DNA of 64,000 nt from Calliopum simillimum (lineage: Eukaryota > Arthropoda > Insecta > Diptera > Lauxaniidae), in NCBI GenBank assembly GCA_951812925.1, contig OX638368.1, positions 156,350,492 to 156,414,491 of the forward strand, written 5' to 3'. Under the pieces are notes generated by a model, which was given only the letters and a program-made list of their open reading frames with translations, was not told where the DNA came from and did not search any database. This document shows, one piece after another, positions 34,533-45,896 of this stretch. The position numbers were made by a program, and so were the translations under genes. Within the stretch, counting starts at the first letter, position 1. Each line of letters begins with the position of its first letter.

Positions 34533-35165
34533 AAAACCTTTGGAAAATAACTTATTATACGCTTATTGAAACAAAAATTTCGTATGGAAATTAACTTGCT
34601 AAATATTTGGAAATTCTTGAATTTTAATTATTAAATAATCAAAACTGAACCCTTCATAGCAAGCTTGTGAAAATCATTTGGAGCAGGCTTATTATAAATG
34701 TTTTTATAAAATATTTTCCAAATTTTTTTTATTCAATATTTTTAAATTGTTTTTTTAGCTTTTGATTTAACATTTTGTTAGTAAATATTAAGTTCATTAA
34801 ACAACATTTTCCAAACATTTTTATATTTCATTAAAAATAAAAAAAAAATTATGTTTACTGAGAATCGAACCTATGACTTTCAAGTTATGAGTCGACAATC
34901 TTATCAACTGACCTAACGTGCCAGTTATGATTCAAATGCCTTGTGTTTTACTTAGCTGTCATTGAAAAAATAAAATAAAAATTTTTTCGAATGTTTGGAA
35001 AACGATTATTGAACCTTTTTCTAATTGTTGATTTTAACCTTGCAAAACAATTGTAAAAATTCTAAAGAGATAACATTTTCCAAACGTTTGAAAATTGGTT
35101 ATGAAAACATTCGAAATTTAACTTTTTTCAAGCGTAAAAATTGAAAAGGTTAAAAAATTGTTTGT
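34533..35165 (-). mobile_element. Met-like tRNA-core element, copy 1
   Basis: Colinear with 54709-55299 over about 600 bp: ggaaaataacttattatacg, ggaaattcttgaattttaat, tagtaaatattaagttcat, then the tRNA-like module on the minus strand, atgtttggaaaac, and aaattgtttg at the end. Terminal repeats are weak. Strand is given for the module. Non-coding, with no transposase motif. Confidence 0.65.
34851..34922 (-). promoter_or_regulatory. tRNA-Met-like Pol III module
   Basis: Minus strand: GGTCAGTTGATAAGATTG (A-box), CTCATAA as an anticodon-loop match to tRNA-Met (CAT anticodon), and AGGTTCGATTC, a full B-box (34862-34872). A T10 run follows within about 20 bases (A-run near 34838-34848). The anticodon and acceptor stems pair poorly, so it is a decayed tRNA-derived promoter and not a tRNA gene. 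Confidence 0.65.
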
Positions 35166-36599
35166 TGAGTATTATCTAAAAATGTCACTGTGTAAAGAGA
35201 GTTAGTACACATTTCACTCTTTTCAAAAATGGTAAAACGAAAAAAAAGTACCAAAATTGAAGAAAAGCAAAGTTTGTAGTCTACTTTTGACTAAGTGTTT
35301 ATGTGAGTTTTAAAAGTGTTTCAGGCTGCTGAGTCGTTGTTTTCTTTTTGGGAGAGCAAAGAGGAGGCAAGTTAAAAAGTAAAAAAACAAAAATGAAAGA
35401 AAAAAAGCAAGTAAAAGGACGACAAACTCGAGTCGTTCATGAAGTTGATAATGACGCTGATAATGATGGTGGATAAAACGTGTACGCTAGATCTATGTGT
35501 GCATGTGTGTGTGTAAGAGTTTTCTAAGTGGTTGTATAACTTGAAAAAAAGAAAAGAAAAGAAAAGAATTTTATTGATAATAAAAATGTTAAAAAAGTAT
35601 AATGCTAAAAATTGTCCTTTTTTCCATTGGTGGTGCATGTGTGCGTAGTCTTGTTTGTACGTGTGTATCAATAGACAAAATGGCGCACAAACTGATTTTT
35701 ATCATTATACTTGTAACCAAAAGCATTTTGTCTATGAGTAGGTGCGTGCGAGTTTGCTTGAAGTGCGGCATTACGACGACACCATACAATAGAAAGCAAC
35801 AGTTACTCGAGCATAGCAATTTTGTCGATGCCATTCAACAGCAGAAAAAAAAAATGGATATCAAGTGAGTTTCTTTCATAGAAATTTACAACAGACACCA
35901 ATACACTAACACACACACACACGCAGATACTGCGTTGAGTGTATATGAATCACATGTTGCATAATATTTTCCACTGATTTTTGTCCCCGCTGCTTTACCC
36001 AATTTCCTTACCCTTCCCATAAACCAACATACGAAGAATGTATGTCATTTAAAAGCTTTTACGACTTTGCTTCGTTATTGTTAAAAAATACGTATAAATT
36101 TTTATTTGATGCCAAAAATGTTGCTACATGTTGCTTTATTAACTCCATGTTACGATGTTGAACGCGCAAGCAACACGTGTTGCTTTGCCTATGAAGCTAT
36201 GCATGAACGTATGTAACTGAATGAGAGCTATGTAGTTATTTTTAGGGTGTATCTCTTTGAAGAAAAGCATAACGGAATTGAGTGAATTGGCTAGTGCGTA
36301 AACATTTTCAGACTTCGTCAACATTTTTAAACACATAAGGCATGTTCGATTCTTTCATTATTTCCCGTAATATTTCCCACAGCATTTTCCAACTATTTGA
36401 ATTATTGACACATTTTTCGATTTAACACGTTTATTCGCTTTCTGCAACATTTTCCAAAGTTTTCCAAATTTTTTGCCTTTATGGTATTTCTCAAATTTCT
36501 CAACATTGCACACTGGTTCGATCAGTGCATTTTAGCTATCCATAACTCGAAATTCGTACACTCTCATAATGCGTTATATTGACACTTATTCCATTTATA
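35166..36599. other. Non-coding, probably unique
   Basis: No supported gene. (AAAAG)n lies at 35548-35566 and a CA microsatellite at 35911-35922. The frame 35602-35868 ends beside caagtgagt, a good splice-donor match, but the frame has no domain and lacks a convincing exon context. Confidence 0.35.
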
Positions 36600-37130
36600 A
36601 AATAGCAAAGTAACGTTATCTGGAACAATTTTTGGTGAAAAATTCTTGTGGAGCTTGCTACATGAGTTCAAAGTTAAGAGTTTTTGAACAATTTTTTAGT
36701 AAAAAAAGTTGTTGTTTGATAAGTGACAAGTTTCTGAGATATGACGAATTAGTTTTCTAAGAGGGCGTGGAACTGTCCACTTTTGCAGTCAAAATTATTT
36801 TTCGGCTATTTTTTTATATGTACCAAATTTAATTTATTGACGTCATGTAGTTTCAGAGATATGATGAATTTCTTTTTCAAGGGGCGTAGTACCGCCTATT
36901 ATTACACTGAAAATTATTTTGCTTTACACGTTGTACATATATACCAAATTTAATACATCTGCGCTGAATAGTTTCAGAGATATGATTACCTATTTTTTGA
37001 GGGCGTGGTAGCGCCCACTTCTTCAGACCATGATATAGTATTTTTGAATACCAGCAAACTGTGTAAATTTCATTAAAATCAGTCGATCCATTTCCGCTTA
37101 GTTAATTTTCGGAAGCTAATATGATGTTTT
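36600..37130 (+). mobile_element. Helitron-like fragment with 120 bp units
   Basis: Three units begin with gtttc(t/a)gagatatga at 36729, 36849 and 36970 (spacing 120 and 121). Each is followed by a gggcgt(g)gta/gaaccg.. step and, in the first two, accaaatttaat. After the last comes aaatttcattaaaatcagtc, like the family's usual tail. The same vocabulary occurs at 50018-50225 and, inverted, 52705-52995, where an end reading GCTAACTAGC/GCTAATTAGC is seen. I call it Helitron-like because that end has CTAR near a short GC-rich step; no Rep/helicase is present. Confidence 0.55.
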
Positions 37131-39039
37131 GTATCAGTGTACATTGTCCCGCTCTATAACTTTCCTTTTTTCAAAATTTTTCTTTTTTTGAAAGACTGTC
37201 GGCTCCAACATTATTTTCGATTCGATTCAATATTTTCTAAGTGTATCAACATTATTTAATTTCACCCAATAATTCCCAGCGCTGCCATACGGCACCCAAA
37301 ACTGACTGAAAGTGGAAATGATTTAACAACAACCAAAGCAATATTCGACTTTGAAAACTAGATGGTTTTGAATTTGGGTATTTGTTTTTATCAAAATTAA
37401 AATTAAAAATAAGATTATTTATTATTTATGGAACTCATTAATTTATACACGTCATGATCAATGTGAAAAAGTTCTCTGCATTAAATTAGAAGACACCCTT
37501 ATGAACAAACTCCCCTTAATAAAGAGTTGCCATTGTTATAAACGGCTTTATACTGCATCAGTGATACATACATCTGTGTTTGCGTGTGTGTCGTTGTCCC
37601 ATATTCAAAAAGTCTGCCTTTTCATGATTTAATTTATACAAATTTTCGATTTTCTACTCTCATGCCTTTTGGCAATTCTGCTGCTGTGATGCTGGAGTTT
37701 GTAACTGGCAGCTTTTAAATGGTAAACATTTTTTAATAGCAAATTTGCTAGGATGTGTATTTCCTGTTTTTTTTTTTTTTAATACAAAAAAAAAAAACCA
37801 AAATATACCAAGATTGAATATTTTTTGTGTGGTGGCTTTTAAATTATTTCGATTTAATTGTCTCAATGTTTTTGAATTTTTTGTTGCGATTTTTGTCGTA
37901 TGCTTGAAGTTATTTTGTGGTTAATATTTCTGGCATTCTTGCGATCCCAATTAAAATGAAAAAAAAAGCAACGAAAAATTCACTTAATTATTTCTATAAA
38001 TTGCATGTTTTCTGGGACTTTGCTAAATAACTTAAATAGCAATTTAATTAAATTTTAATTCAAGTAGGCCTTTTTTAACAATCAATTTAATTAGAGTTGC
38101 TCACTTGAAATGGCTTAGAATGATAAATTTGAAAAATGTGATCTACAACAAAAGTTTTGAGGGAAAATTATTGAAAATTTTTTTTTTAGCTTTTTTATTT
38201 ATGGTAAAATATAGATACGGAAAGACCTAAGCGGTTGTCAGCATTTTGGCGCTTGCATATTACTTACTTCAATCTCCATCCGAATAACTCAAGAGTTTAG
38301 AAGATTTATGATAATAAATTCTACATCGAGCTTGTACTGTGACATACATATTGTGTACATAAGTCATTGTAGAGAAATTGATGCATTGCCAATTCAAATC
38401 TATTTGCATTTTAATAAAAGAAAAAGTCCCACTCATATTGTGAGAAACAAAAATTTTCTTGTTGCACAACATAACGCACACATAACAATGCGAAATTCAT
38501 CAAGTTAACCAATCAACTACTGACACTGAAACAGGAATGTAAATAAATGAGAATACACGTATGTATGTATGCTGTATCCACTGCCGATGTAGACAAAGTA
38601 ACAATAGATAATCTAAATTAATGTTGCATACTTTAGGTGTCGTAAGCGACAAACGTACCGAGAAACAGCAGCGACCCCACTACTCTCACCACAGATGCCT
38701 TGTAATCGCAGAGAGAGGTGTTACAGCAAACTGCACTTATACATTCAAGCATAGTGCCACAATCATTTACCTACACTGTCTTTACTAAAGCACAATACAT
38801 ACACAAAGATACACAAAAGCCACACTCTGAATTACATGGTAACAAATGACAGCATCATAAAGTGACATGGCATAGGGCAGCATGCAGTAAGGCGTTTTAT
38901 CTTCTAAACGCATCCATACACACACACACACATACAGCAAAACACAGGCAAGCTCGCATAAATGCATATGCATAACAAACACATTGGTATGGTTGGTCCA
39001 GTATTGAAATAACAAAATAGTTAATTTTCATGACATTAG
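37131..39039. other. Non-coding, probably unique
   Basis: No gene. AT-rich, with a T13/A12 pair near 37768-37798. 38640-38720 is less A/T-rich (gtaccgagaaacagcagcgac) and looks unique. A CA run lies at 38921-38930. Open frames have no motif. Confidence 0.4.
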
Positions 39040-39950
39040 TAGTATTTTTGACAAATTTCATATCTCAGGAAGTATGGCATGTTACCAGAACCCAAAAAGT
39101 GTTGATTGAAATATTAAATCTGTATGGAGCAGAATGGGGACCTCGAGGCAGATGACAAAAAAATAGTCGCTAGGAGAGTTTCTGACGTAGCTGATTCCAT
39201 ATTCGGAATCAACTTTTTTCGAAACAAATGGCGGATCCAAAAAATGATTATATCAAAATAAAATTGTAACTAGGGGTGTTTCTGAGGTCGTTGATTTCGA
39301 ACTCTGATTAACTTTTTTGTAAACAAAATGGTGGATCCAAAATGGCGGATAGTTTTCTTACAGAATTATTATATTACAAGAAAATTGTGCCTAGGGAGTT
39401 TTGAGCTCAATGCTTCGAAATTTTCGATAAAAAATGGCGGACAATTTCGGACTATATGGAAGGATGACGTGTACTTGATCTGATCACGTCCATTTTCAAC
39501 TAAGAGCTAGATGCTAACAATTATACCTCAGATATCATATATTATTTCCGATGTTATGGCGATTTTAAATTTTGAGCTTCATGGAAGACAGGCGGGTCCT
39601 TGATCCGAACATATCGACTAATAGAAAAGATGATTTTTATTATATCTCAGATATCAAATATTATTGTTGCACTTTATTTATTTCCGTTGTTATGGCGTGG
39701 GTGTGTCGTTGACCGAATCGCGCTTATTTTCAACTAGTAGTTCGATGCTATCAAGTTTATCTCAGATATCAAATATTATTTTTGTATTTCAAATATTATG
39801 TCGATTTGGACTACATGGGAGGTGCACGTTTCCTTGACCCGATCATGCCCAACTTTAAAAAATGACTACATGCTGCCAATACTATCTCTGAGATTTTATT
39901 GCTATACCTCAAATAGGCCAAATAAAATTTACAATAAGTTTTAGGATGTA
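39040..39950 (+). repeat. Two blocks of diverged ~100-130 bp tandem units
   Basis: Block 1 (39170-39440): units open with g(g)agtttctga(c/g)gt(a/c)g(c/t)tgatt and end with aaatggcggatccaaa, three times with decay. Block 2 (39460-39900): units run from cttgatc(t/c)ga(t/a)ca through tttcaacta, gatgctaacaatt and tatctcagatatcaaatatt to a tatggcg step, about four times. Such phrases (atggcggatccaaaatggcg) occur in repeat DNA of many insects. No coding. Confidence 0.55.
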
Positions 39951-41684
39951 GGACCAATTAGTTTTCAGGATATACTTATTTAAACATTATTTAAGAGATT
40001 TCTGGACAAATTTACATTTTCCGAATTCATCAAGCTCAAGATGCGAAAACACAGAAATGATAATGTTTCTTGGTATTTTGTACTTGAAATATGTTAACTA
40101 GATATCTTGCTTTAAATTTGTGCAATAATATTAATATTTGAACACATATGACTTATGACCAGATAGCGCTCCCTTGCTGATCACTGTGCGACGCTGGCGA
40201 GATAAATGACGCTGTCAAACCTACAATCCTTGATATTTGTATTATGTTTGCAATGCAATGTAATGGAGTTGAAATTTGAAACATAATATGTGTTTTGTCC
40301 AAAGTTCGAACTTTTATAAAGCGAACACCACGTTAATTTAAGGAATTAAGTTTCGTCATAAAATGTTATTGATATTGAATAACCATTATATAGATTGTTT
40401 TATGCATGTTTTATCTCATTATTTCAATAGTAATTTGATAGAAAATTTTAGAAACCACCCTAAACGCACATACGTACATAAAAAATAGTGTTCCAAATTC
40501 CAAATGACTTCCGAGTATGACACTTTGTTTAATGTGAGCAGATACGGCTTTCTGTCGAAGTAAGCCACAAGGATGTCAAAAACAGAGAAGACAACAACAA
40601 AGAACTATATCACGAGTGTACAAACCAATGGAAACCAACGAAAGGAATTTTTATGATGTTGAAACTATAACACTAAGTCAGGATAATATCACACATGCAT
40701 ATGCAGATATGAAGATAGATCAAAGCGTATTTATATAAAGTGTTTAATATACTATTAAAAGCGTACTAGACAAATGATGTACAAAAATGATTTAAGAAAA
40801 AAATCTGTGGGAGTTTTTTAAAAAAATGGAGAGACAATTATGTACTCTTGTCCCAAGAATTGTTTTGAGTTCAATGAAATGTTTCAAAAAAAAAAAAAAA
40901 AAAATGTATTCCAAGTTTATAGTTTTCAAAGAAACAACAAGACTTGTCTGAAAATCGTCGAAAAAAAAAAACTAGAGACCTTACCAAAACTAACTAAACA
41001 TAAATATGTCAGTCACATTTCATTTTCCTGGAAAGTAAAAGCATCGCATCACAAGTTAAAAAAGAAAAAGAGAAAAACTTAAATCAACAGATTTATCACT
41101 GTCAATGAGAAACAATTCAAAAATCAACCAATTGAAACGTCAAACACAAAAAAGGATATAAAAGTGAATTACTAGATAGACAAATTCAATGAAAACCAAT
41201 AATTTTCTTGGTCATCTTGAAACTACTACCATTGATTACCAACAACCACAAGGTAAAACATCTTTTGGAATTTCTTATTTTTTTTTTTTCCTTTCAATAA
41301 AAAAAAAACACTCATATTGCTTCAATCGTTACGTTTTAGCATAAAGTAGTTTGCAAATTTGTTCGATTAAGTTGATAAAGTTGAATCATACTCCTAGAAA
41401 GATTTTAGTAAAAGGACGTTTCAGTTTTTTTTTTTTTTTGTGGATATAACAAGTAAAAGAGTTCATTGAATAATTTGGCCATAAATAAGGATAATAAAAA
41501 TGGTCAAGGATTGAAATACAGGATATAAATAACAAGATACGTAGAGAGGTCGATCATTAAGAAAACGAAATAGCGCAACAGAGAAGTAGTTGAAAATGAG
41601 TGACTGCATTAAAAAACGATACAGTAGGATCATGAAAAATAGCTAGGACACGTTAGTGAGCAGCTGAAAAGTTAAACATGCAAA
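39951..41684. other. AT-rich non-coding stretch
   Basis: No gene. A-rich tracts at 40889-40904 and 40963-40972 drive the lysine-rich frame 40840-41082. A short T/A pair lies at 41280-41310. No repeat partner was found. Confidence 0.4.
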
Positions 41685-42085
41685 ATTCTTAAATTAATTA
41701 TGACTAGAATCGCCCAATGTTTTGGTTCTTTTCTTTTTACTATTTGGTTCAAAATAGAAAAGCTCATTTATCATCCCTGGTACAATGGCAAATGTAAAAC
41801 GAAAAGCAAACGAAAAACATGAAGTCAGTGTCAGTTTTTTGTTTTTCTCTTTGTGCTGTATCTTCTATTCAGCTCTGAGTGACCGCGTATTTTGTCGTTG
41901 TTAATATTGAAATTTTGCATTTAATTTAATCTGGCTTAATGGCAAAATATTAACATAATTTTAACTTTGTGCACATTTAGACACAAATACATTTCTAATG
42001 GTGTATAATTCAAGGACGTGCTCCTTTTCTAACACAGTGAAAAAGGTAGGACAAATTTTTGTCTTGCGTATTAATATATAGATTT
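41685..42085 (-). repeat. Dispersed repeat block, copy B
   Basis: Inverted, diverged copy of 1490-1935. Read on the minus strand it gives attaatacgcaagacaaaa, tatacaccatt, the cttcatgtttttcg-type step, and cattgggcgattctagtc. It directly adjoins a partial copy of the 15755 element (42089-42175). Confidence 0.65.
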
Positions 42086-42088
42086 GTT

Positions 42089-42175
42089 CTAAGGCAAGAG
42101 TGTCTGCGTAGAACAAAAGTGACCTAGTGTTGGGCCGCCTACAACAAACAAAATACTTCAATATTTTCCAAATTT
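42089..42175 (+). repeat. Partial copy of the 15755 TIR element arm
   Basis: It matches 15755-15845: ctaaggcaagagtgtctgcg, tagaacaaaagt, ccgcctacaacaaaca, tacttcaatattttccaaat. Only the left arm is present, and the right side diverges at once. Confidence 0.6.
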
Positions 42176-43984
42176 CTCGGAATTACAACACCCTTGAAAA
42201 ATAATTTATTTAATACAATGATTAATTCTGTCTTTTTCTGAATCAGAAAATTATTTTCTTCCTAACTATTGCCACTTGGATATCTATTGCAAGCCGTCGA
42301 TAGAGAGCGTAGTGCTACTCAAATCAATTTACATTGTAAAATTATGAATGAGTATTGTCGTCGACTGTTTGATTGTTCTATAGAATGCTTCTTTCTTTTT
42401 GTTTTAAATATACTGACAAAGCAAAAATAATATTTATTGTTTTATTTTGCAAGCTTTTACATTATTATTTTTATATTTATCATTGGTACTTTCAAAAGGT
42501 AAAATTTTAAACTGTTCTCTTTTAGACCCTGTCTTACTCCCTACCTTTCACAATGATGTGTTGTATGCATGTTTGTCTCATCACATCATCGTCATCATCA
42601 TCATCTATAGTCACACTAATAACTTCATTCATTCATTGCAACATTCAACATGCTGACACTTGAACATTTCCTGTGCAATTCTTAACCAGCCACCTTCTGT
42701 CCGTCCATTCGTTCATTCGTTGGTGTGCTATGTCTATTTGTCTTTAGTCGATTTCTTTATTTGTCCTTTTAGTTGGCATTGCTACTTCTACTCTCTACTG
42801 GTGATGATTTTATTCAACGACCCATCTGTTATCTGTTGGTACTGCAGTTAGCGCAAGGCTGACTGGCAGGCAGGCAAGCAGCAGACAGTCAGGCGATTGC
42901 TCCTAGTGCTCTACTGTGCAATTTCTGTGTAAACGTCTTTTTTTCCGCTAGTTTATGCGCATAAATGAAAAATGTCTATTTCTACTGCTTTTTGATGATT
43001 TGCTGGATTCTTTCATAGAGTTAAACTCTTTTTTTTTTAGTAACATTTAGGATGACATCACATTGAGACAATTTGTAGGGCAGAAATACCACAAATGTTA
43101 GAAAATGTGAATATCTGCAGAAAAGCAAACAATGCTTGCAATCTGTAAAGTTTATTCCACTACTACAATATGATTTTTCATATTATCAATATTGATTTTG
43201 AGAAAAATGCATGTTATCACATGCACTGAGAGTTAATATTATTTTTAGAAAAAAAAAACCCTTAAGATTTTTGCAAATGCTCAGTGAATATTCCTTTTTA
43301 AATTTAAAGCAAAATCGGTTCTTTTATTCCAGAACAATTTTATTCTAAGTGTAAGAACACCATTTGCTGCTTACTATCACACCCTAACGCTCTCGCTGCA
43401 CAGTGTTTAGAATGGCGCAATATTTTTCACTTGCATTTTTTCTCTTTCACATATTTCATCATCTTAATTTGCGCAATTTCATCATCATTATTGCCATGAT
43501 TATTATCATCATAATCATCATCACTGCCACCATCGTCTGTCTTCTTTTCAATTGTCGTTGTCATCGTCATGTGATTCTACGAGTATTTCCACTATTTTGC
43601 ATTTATGCTGAGACCACATTTTATTTTGTTTGCGGTTGCTTTGTTCTTTGGCTGTTTGTCTCGCCTTTTTAGCCAGGGTGTTAACTTAAAAATCACCAAC
43701 TTAAAATACAAAAAAAAAAATATAAAAGATATGAAATTTTTATTGTGTCAACATGACAAATTGTCAGACATCTCACACAAACTTTACTTTAAAATTTAAC
43801 CAAAGTAAATTTTTTAAATAGCGTTATGGAGCAAAAATAATATATAAGTTTTATACTTAACTTGAAGATGTTCCGTTTGATTTTACCAAAATTTAATAAT
43901 TTCAAATACTTTAAGTTTCTATGACACTAACACATATCGAAAGCAACAGCATTAGTAGTGGTGTAAGCATTTAGAACTTTCCTG
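42176..43984. other. Non-coding, probably unique
   Basis: No gene. ATC/CAT trinucleotide runs lie at 42585-42605 and 43485-43525. The His/Ile-rich frames 42447-42656 and 43403-43672 follow from these. 42830-42920 (ggctgactggcaggcaggc) is GC-richer, unique-looking text. Confidence 0.4.
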
Positions 43985-44345
43985 TATTAAAAAATGCAGC
44001 TCCGGTAGTATGGGTATGAAACTGTGGCAGCCCAAGAGGAAAAATTTCTAGCGCTTCTGATCCAAGCACTTTAAAAGCGCTTGTCCCCATAGAAATCTAG
44101 AAGCACTTATATTTACAATGATTTTTTGTAAGGCTGTAGTAAGAACAACATGGGTTCGAACCCAGACCGGGTGATTTTTTTCTTTCTTTGCTTTATTTTT
44201 TTTTTTATTAAATTATTTTTTATTCAACATTTTTTTTTTTTTTTGAAAAAACGCTTACCGCAGCATTACAAATAAGCGCTTCAAAAGGCCTTTCAAAGTA
44301 AGGCTGCGGTAAGCTTAAGCGCGCTTACATTCTATGACATGCAAT
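43985..44345 (+). mobile_element. Degenerate element with tRNA-like core
   Basis: Repeated agcgctt/aagcgct motifs (44051, 44075, 44274) and the inverted pair cttaccgcagc / gctgcggtaag (44253-44263 and 44303-44313) frame a tRNA-like module (44128-44175). Outer ends are not defined. Non-coding. It is sequence-distinct from the other tRNA-core elements in the window. Confidence 0.45.
44128..44175 (+). promoter_or_regulatory. tRNA-like Pol III module (short)
   Basis: GTAAGGCTGTAGTAAGAAC is D-arm/A-box-like. It is followed unusually closely by a perfect B-box and T-arm palindrome TGGGTTCGAACCCA (44151-44164), then cgggtgattttttt (T7). The A-to-B spacing is shorter than in real tRNAs, so the anticodon arm has probably been deleted. 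Confidence 0.5.
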
Positions 44346-45411
44346 GTTAAAAAGAAAGAATGGTTCTTACGGAGCGGAAGCGGTTAATGGAGAAAAACAT
44401 GCACTTCGGAAGGGTTTTTGAAGCACTTTTTTTCCCCTTGGGAGTGTTAATTTTATATATAAAATGAGCGAAAAGAAGCAACAACTTGTGAAAAGAATCA
44501 GCACATACGACGTAAATCCATAGCGCTTTTGTAATAAATGTCAAACTTAAACAAATAACGTCAAAATGGAATTCAATTCATGTGCCTGTGCAGCATTCAA
44601 GCGTTTAATTGCAACTCATAAGTAGAGCAGTAGTATACTGAAAATATATAGTAGTTTTGGTAGTGGACAAAAATAATGTAGTATGTTGATTACATACTAC
44701 ATAATTTTAAAACATTTAAAAGAAATATATAAATTTCAATGGGCTGCATAAAAATAGTAGTAGAAAAAGTAGTAAAATAAATTTACTTGGAATGATATCG
44801 TGTTCGCAAATTCATATCTCGTAAAAAAGCGAATAATTCCCGAAACACGTCATTTTTAGAGGGTAGTAAAGTTTGATGAGCTGAGTGCTAAATTTTCATA
44901 TATTGGAAAAACACTTTATGAAGATTTCAATGTTTTCAAAACTTATTTTTTATTAGTGAGCCAGTGATGTCAACATTTCATGCTCAAAATCCACTAACAT
45001 GAGTAAGAAATGCGTTTTTTTCGCGTTACAGTTTTCGAAAAGCACCTTATTAAGTGGTAAAAGCACAAAGTTGGCATCACTGCCAAGGGGCATTTCAAAG
45101 TTTAGGAACGAATACATGCATATGAAAACTTGTCATGCAGCTTTCATTGACTTAATGAGCGCCCACCCCGGGATTAAGCAATCGAACTTCAAAGAACATT
45201 TTTATTCCTTTGATTTTATTTTCTTTTGCATAAACTTGAAATTTCAGGTGTTCAAAAACAAAATTTTTTTTTTAAACAAATATTTAGTTTAAGTCAAATG
45301 AATTTTTTATAAAAAAAAATTTTCTCGTTAACAAATCAAAATTAAGCAACTTTTGGAGCTTTTTATTTATTATATCTTTATGATGACAATTAAGACATAT
45401 TTTGGCTTAAG
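44346..45411. other. Non-coding stretch
   Basis: No gene. AT-rich text with a TAGTAG-type patch near 44740-44780. The frame 44999-45292 (97 codons) shows no domain. Confidence 0.4.
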
Positions 45412-45561
45412 AGAAGACGAATCATTGTTCACCATGACAATGAGAGCTCTCACACATCGGCTCAAACCAGCGCCTTTTTCACCGGCAAAAACGTCGAATT
45501 GATGGGTCATCCGCTGTACAGCTCTGACTTGGCACCCAATGACTCTAAAAACCATCAGACA
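45412..45561 (+). pseudogene. mariner DD34D transposase relic
   Basis: Open translation: RRRIIVHHDNESSHTSAQTS then AFFTGKNVELMGHPLYSSDL and APND. HHDNxSxHTS and SPDLAPND are the second and third catalytic-Asp motifs of mariner. The spacing between the two Asp residues is 34, the defining DD34D interval. The reading frame degrades right after APNDS (no FLFP...K follow-on), and the N-terminal DNA-binding half is absent. A dead internal fragment. Confidence 0.85.
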
Positions 45562-45758
45562 CCCAAATTTTTTTTAAGACAACCTTCGCCTATTTGCTAA
45601 AATCTAAAACGTCACTAGTACTCAAGTTGAACAAAAACATATGATTTTAAGCCCTCAGAACATTTACAATAGCTAAAATATAAGCATTTGCAGTACTAAG
45701 GGGTTTACAATTTCCTAGAAAGATAGCTGTCAAACCAATTGTCAAGGTAAGCGCATGT

Positions 45759-45896
45759 GTCTACCAAGCAAAGACTTACACCGAAACAACGTTTATTGGC
45801 GAGCTAAGGCCGACTTTGCTGGAAAAAGTGCATAATTGGGCCGAAAGTATGGTCTTCATAAGACGCAGTAGTGCATATACCCAAAATTGTATTTAA
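45759..45896 (+). pseudogene. mariner-like transposase C-terminus (tentative)
   Basis: The frame 45759-45896 reads VYQAKTYTETTFIGELRPT then LLEKVHNWAESMVFIRRSSA YTQNCI and a stop. The pattern (I)xxxxLxEKVxxNWxxRMxxIRRSxxxxxxxxI at a C-terminus matches the tail of mariner-like transposases. It lies in the same orientation 200 bp after the DD34D relic but need not be the same element. Support is limited to this short pattern. Confidence 0.4.

Noticed and set aside
35602..35868. Open frame ending beside caagtgagt, a good 5' splice-site match, as a possible first coding exon
   Set aside because: The frame has no domain, begins in repeat-rich text, and splice-donor matches of this quality occur by chance many times in 64 kb. 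No acceptor or partner exon was found.
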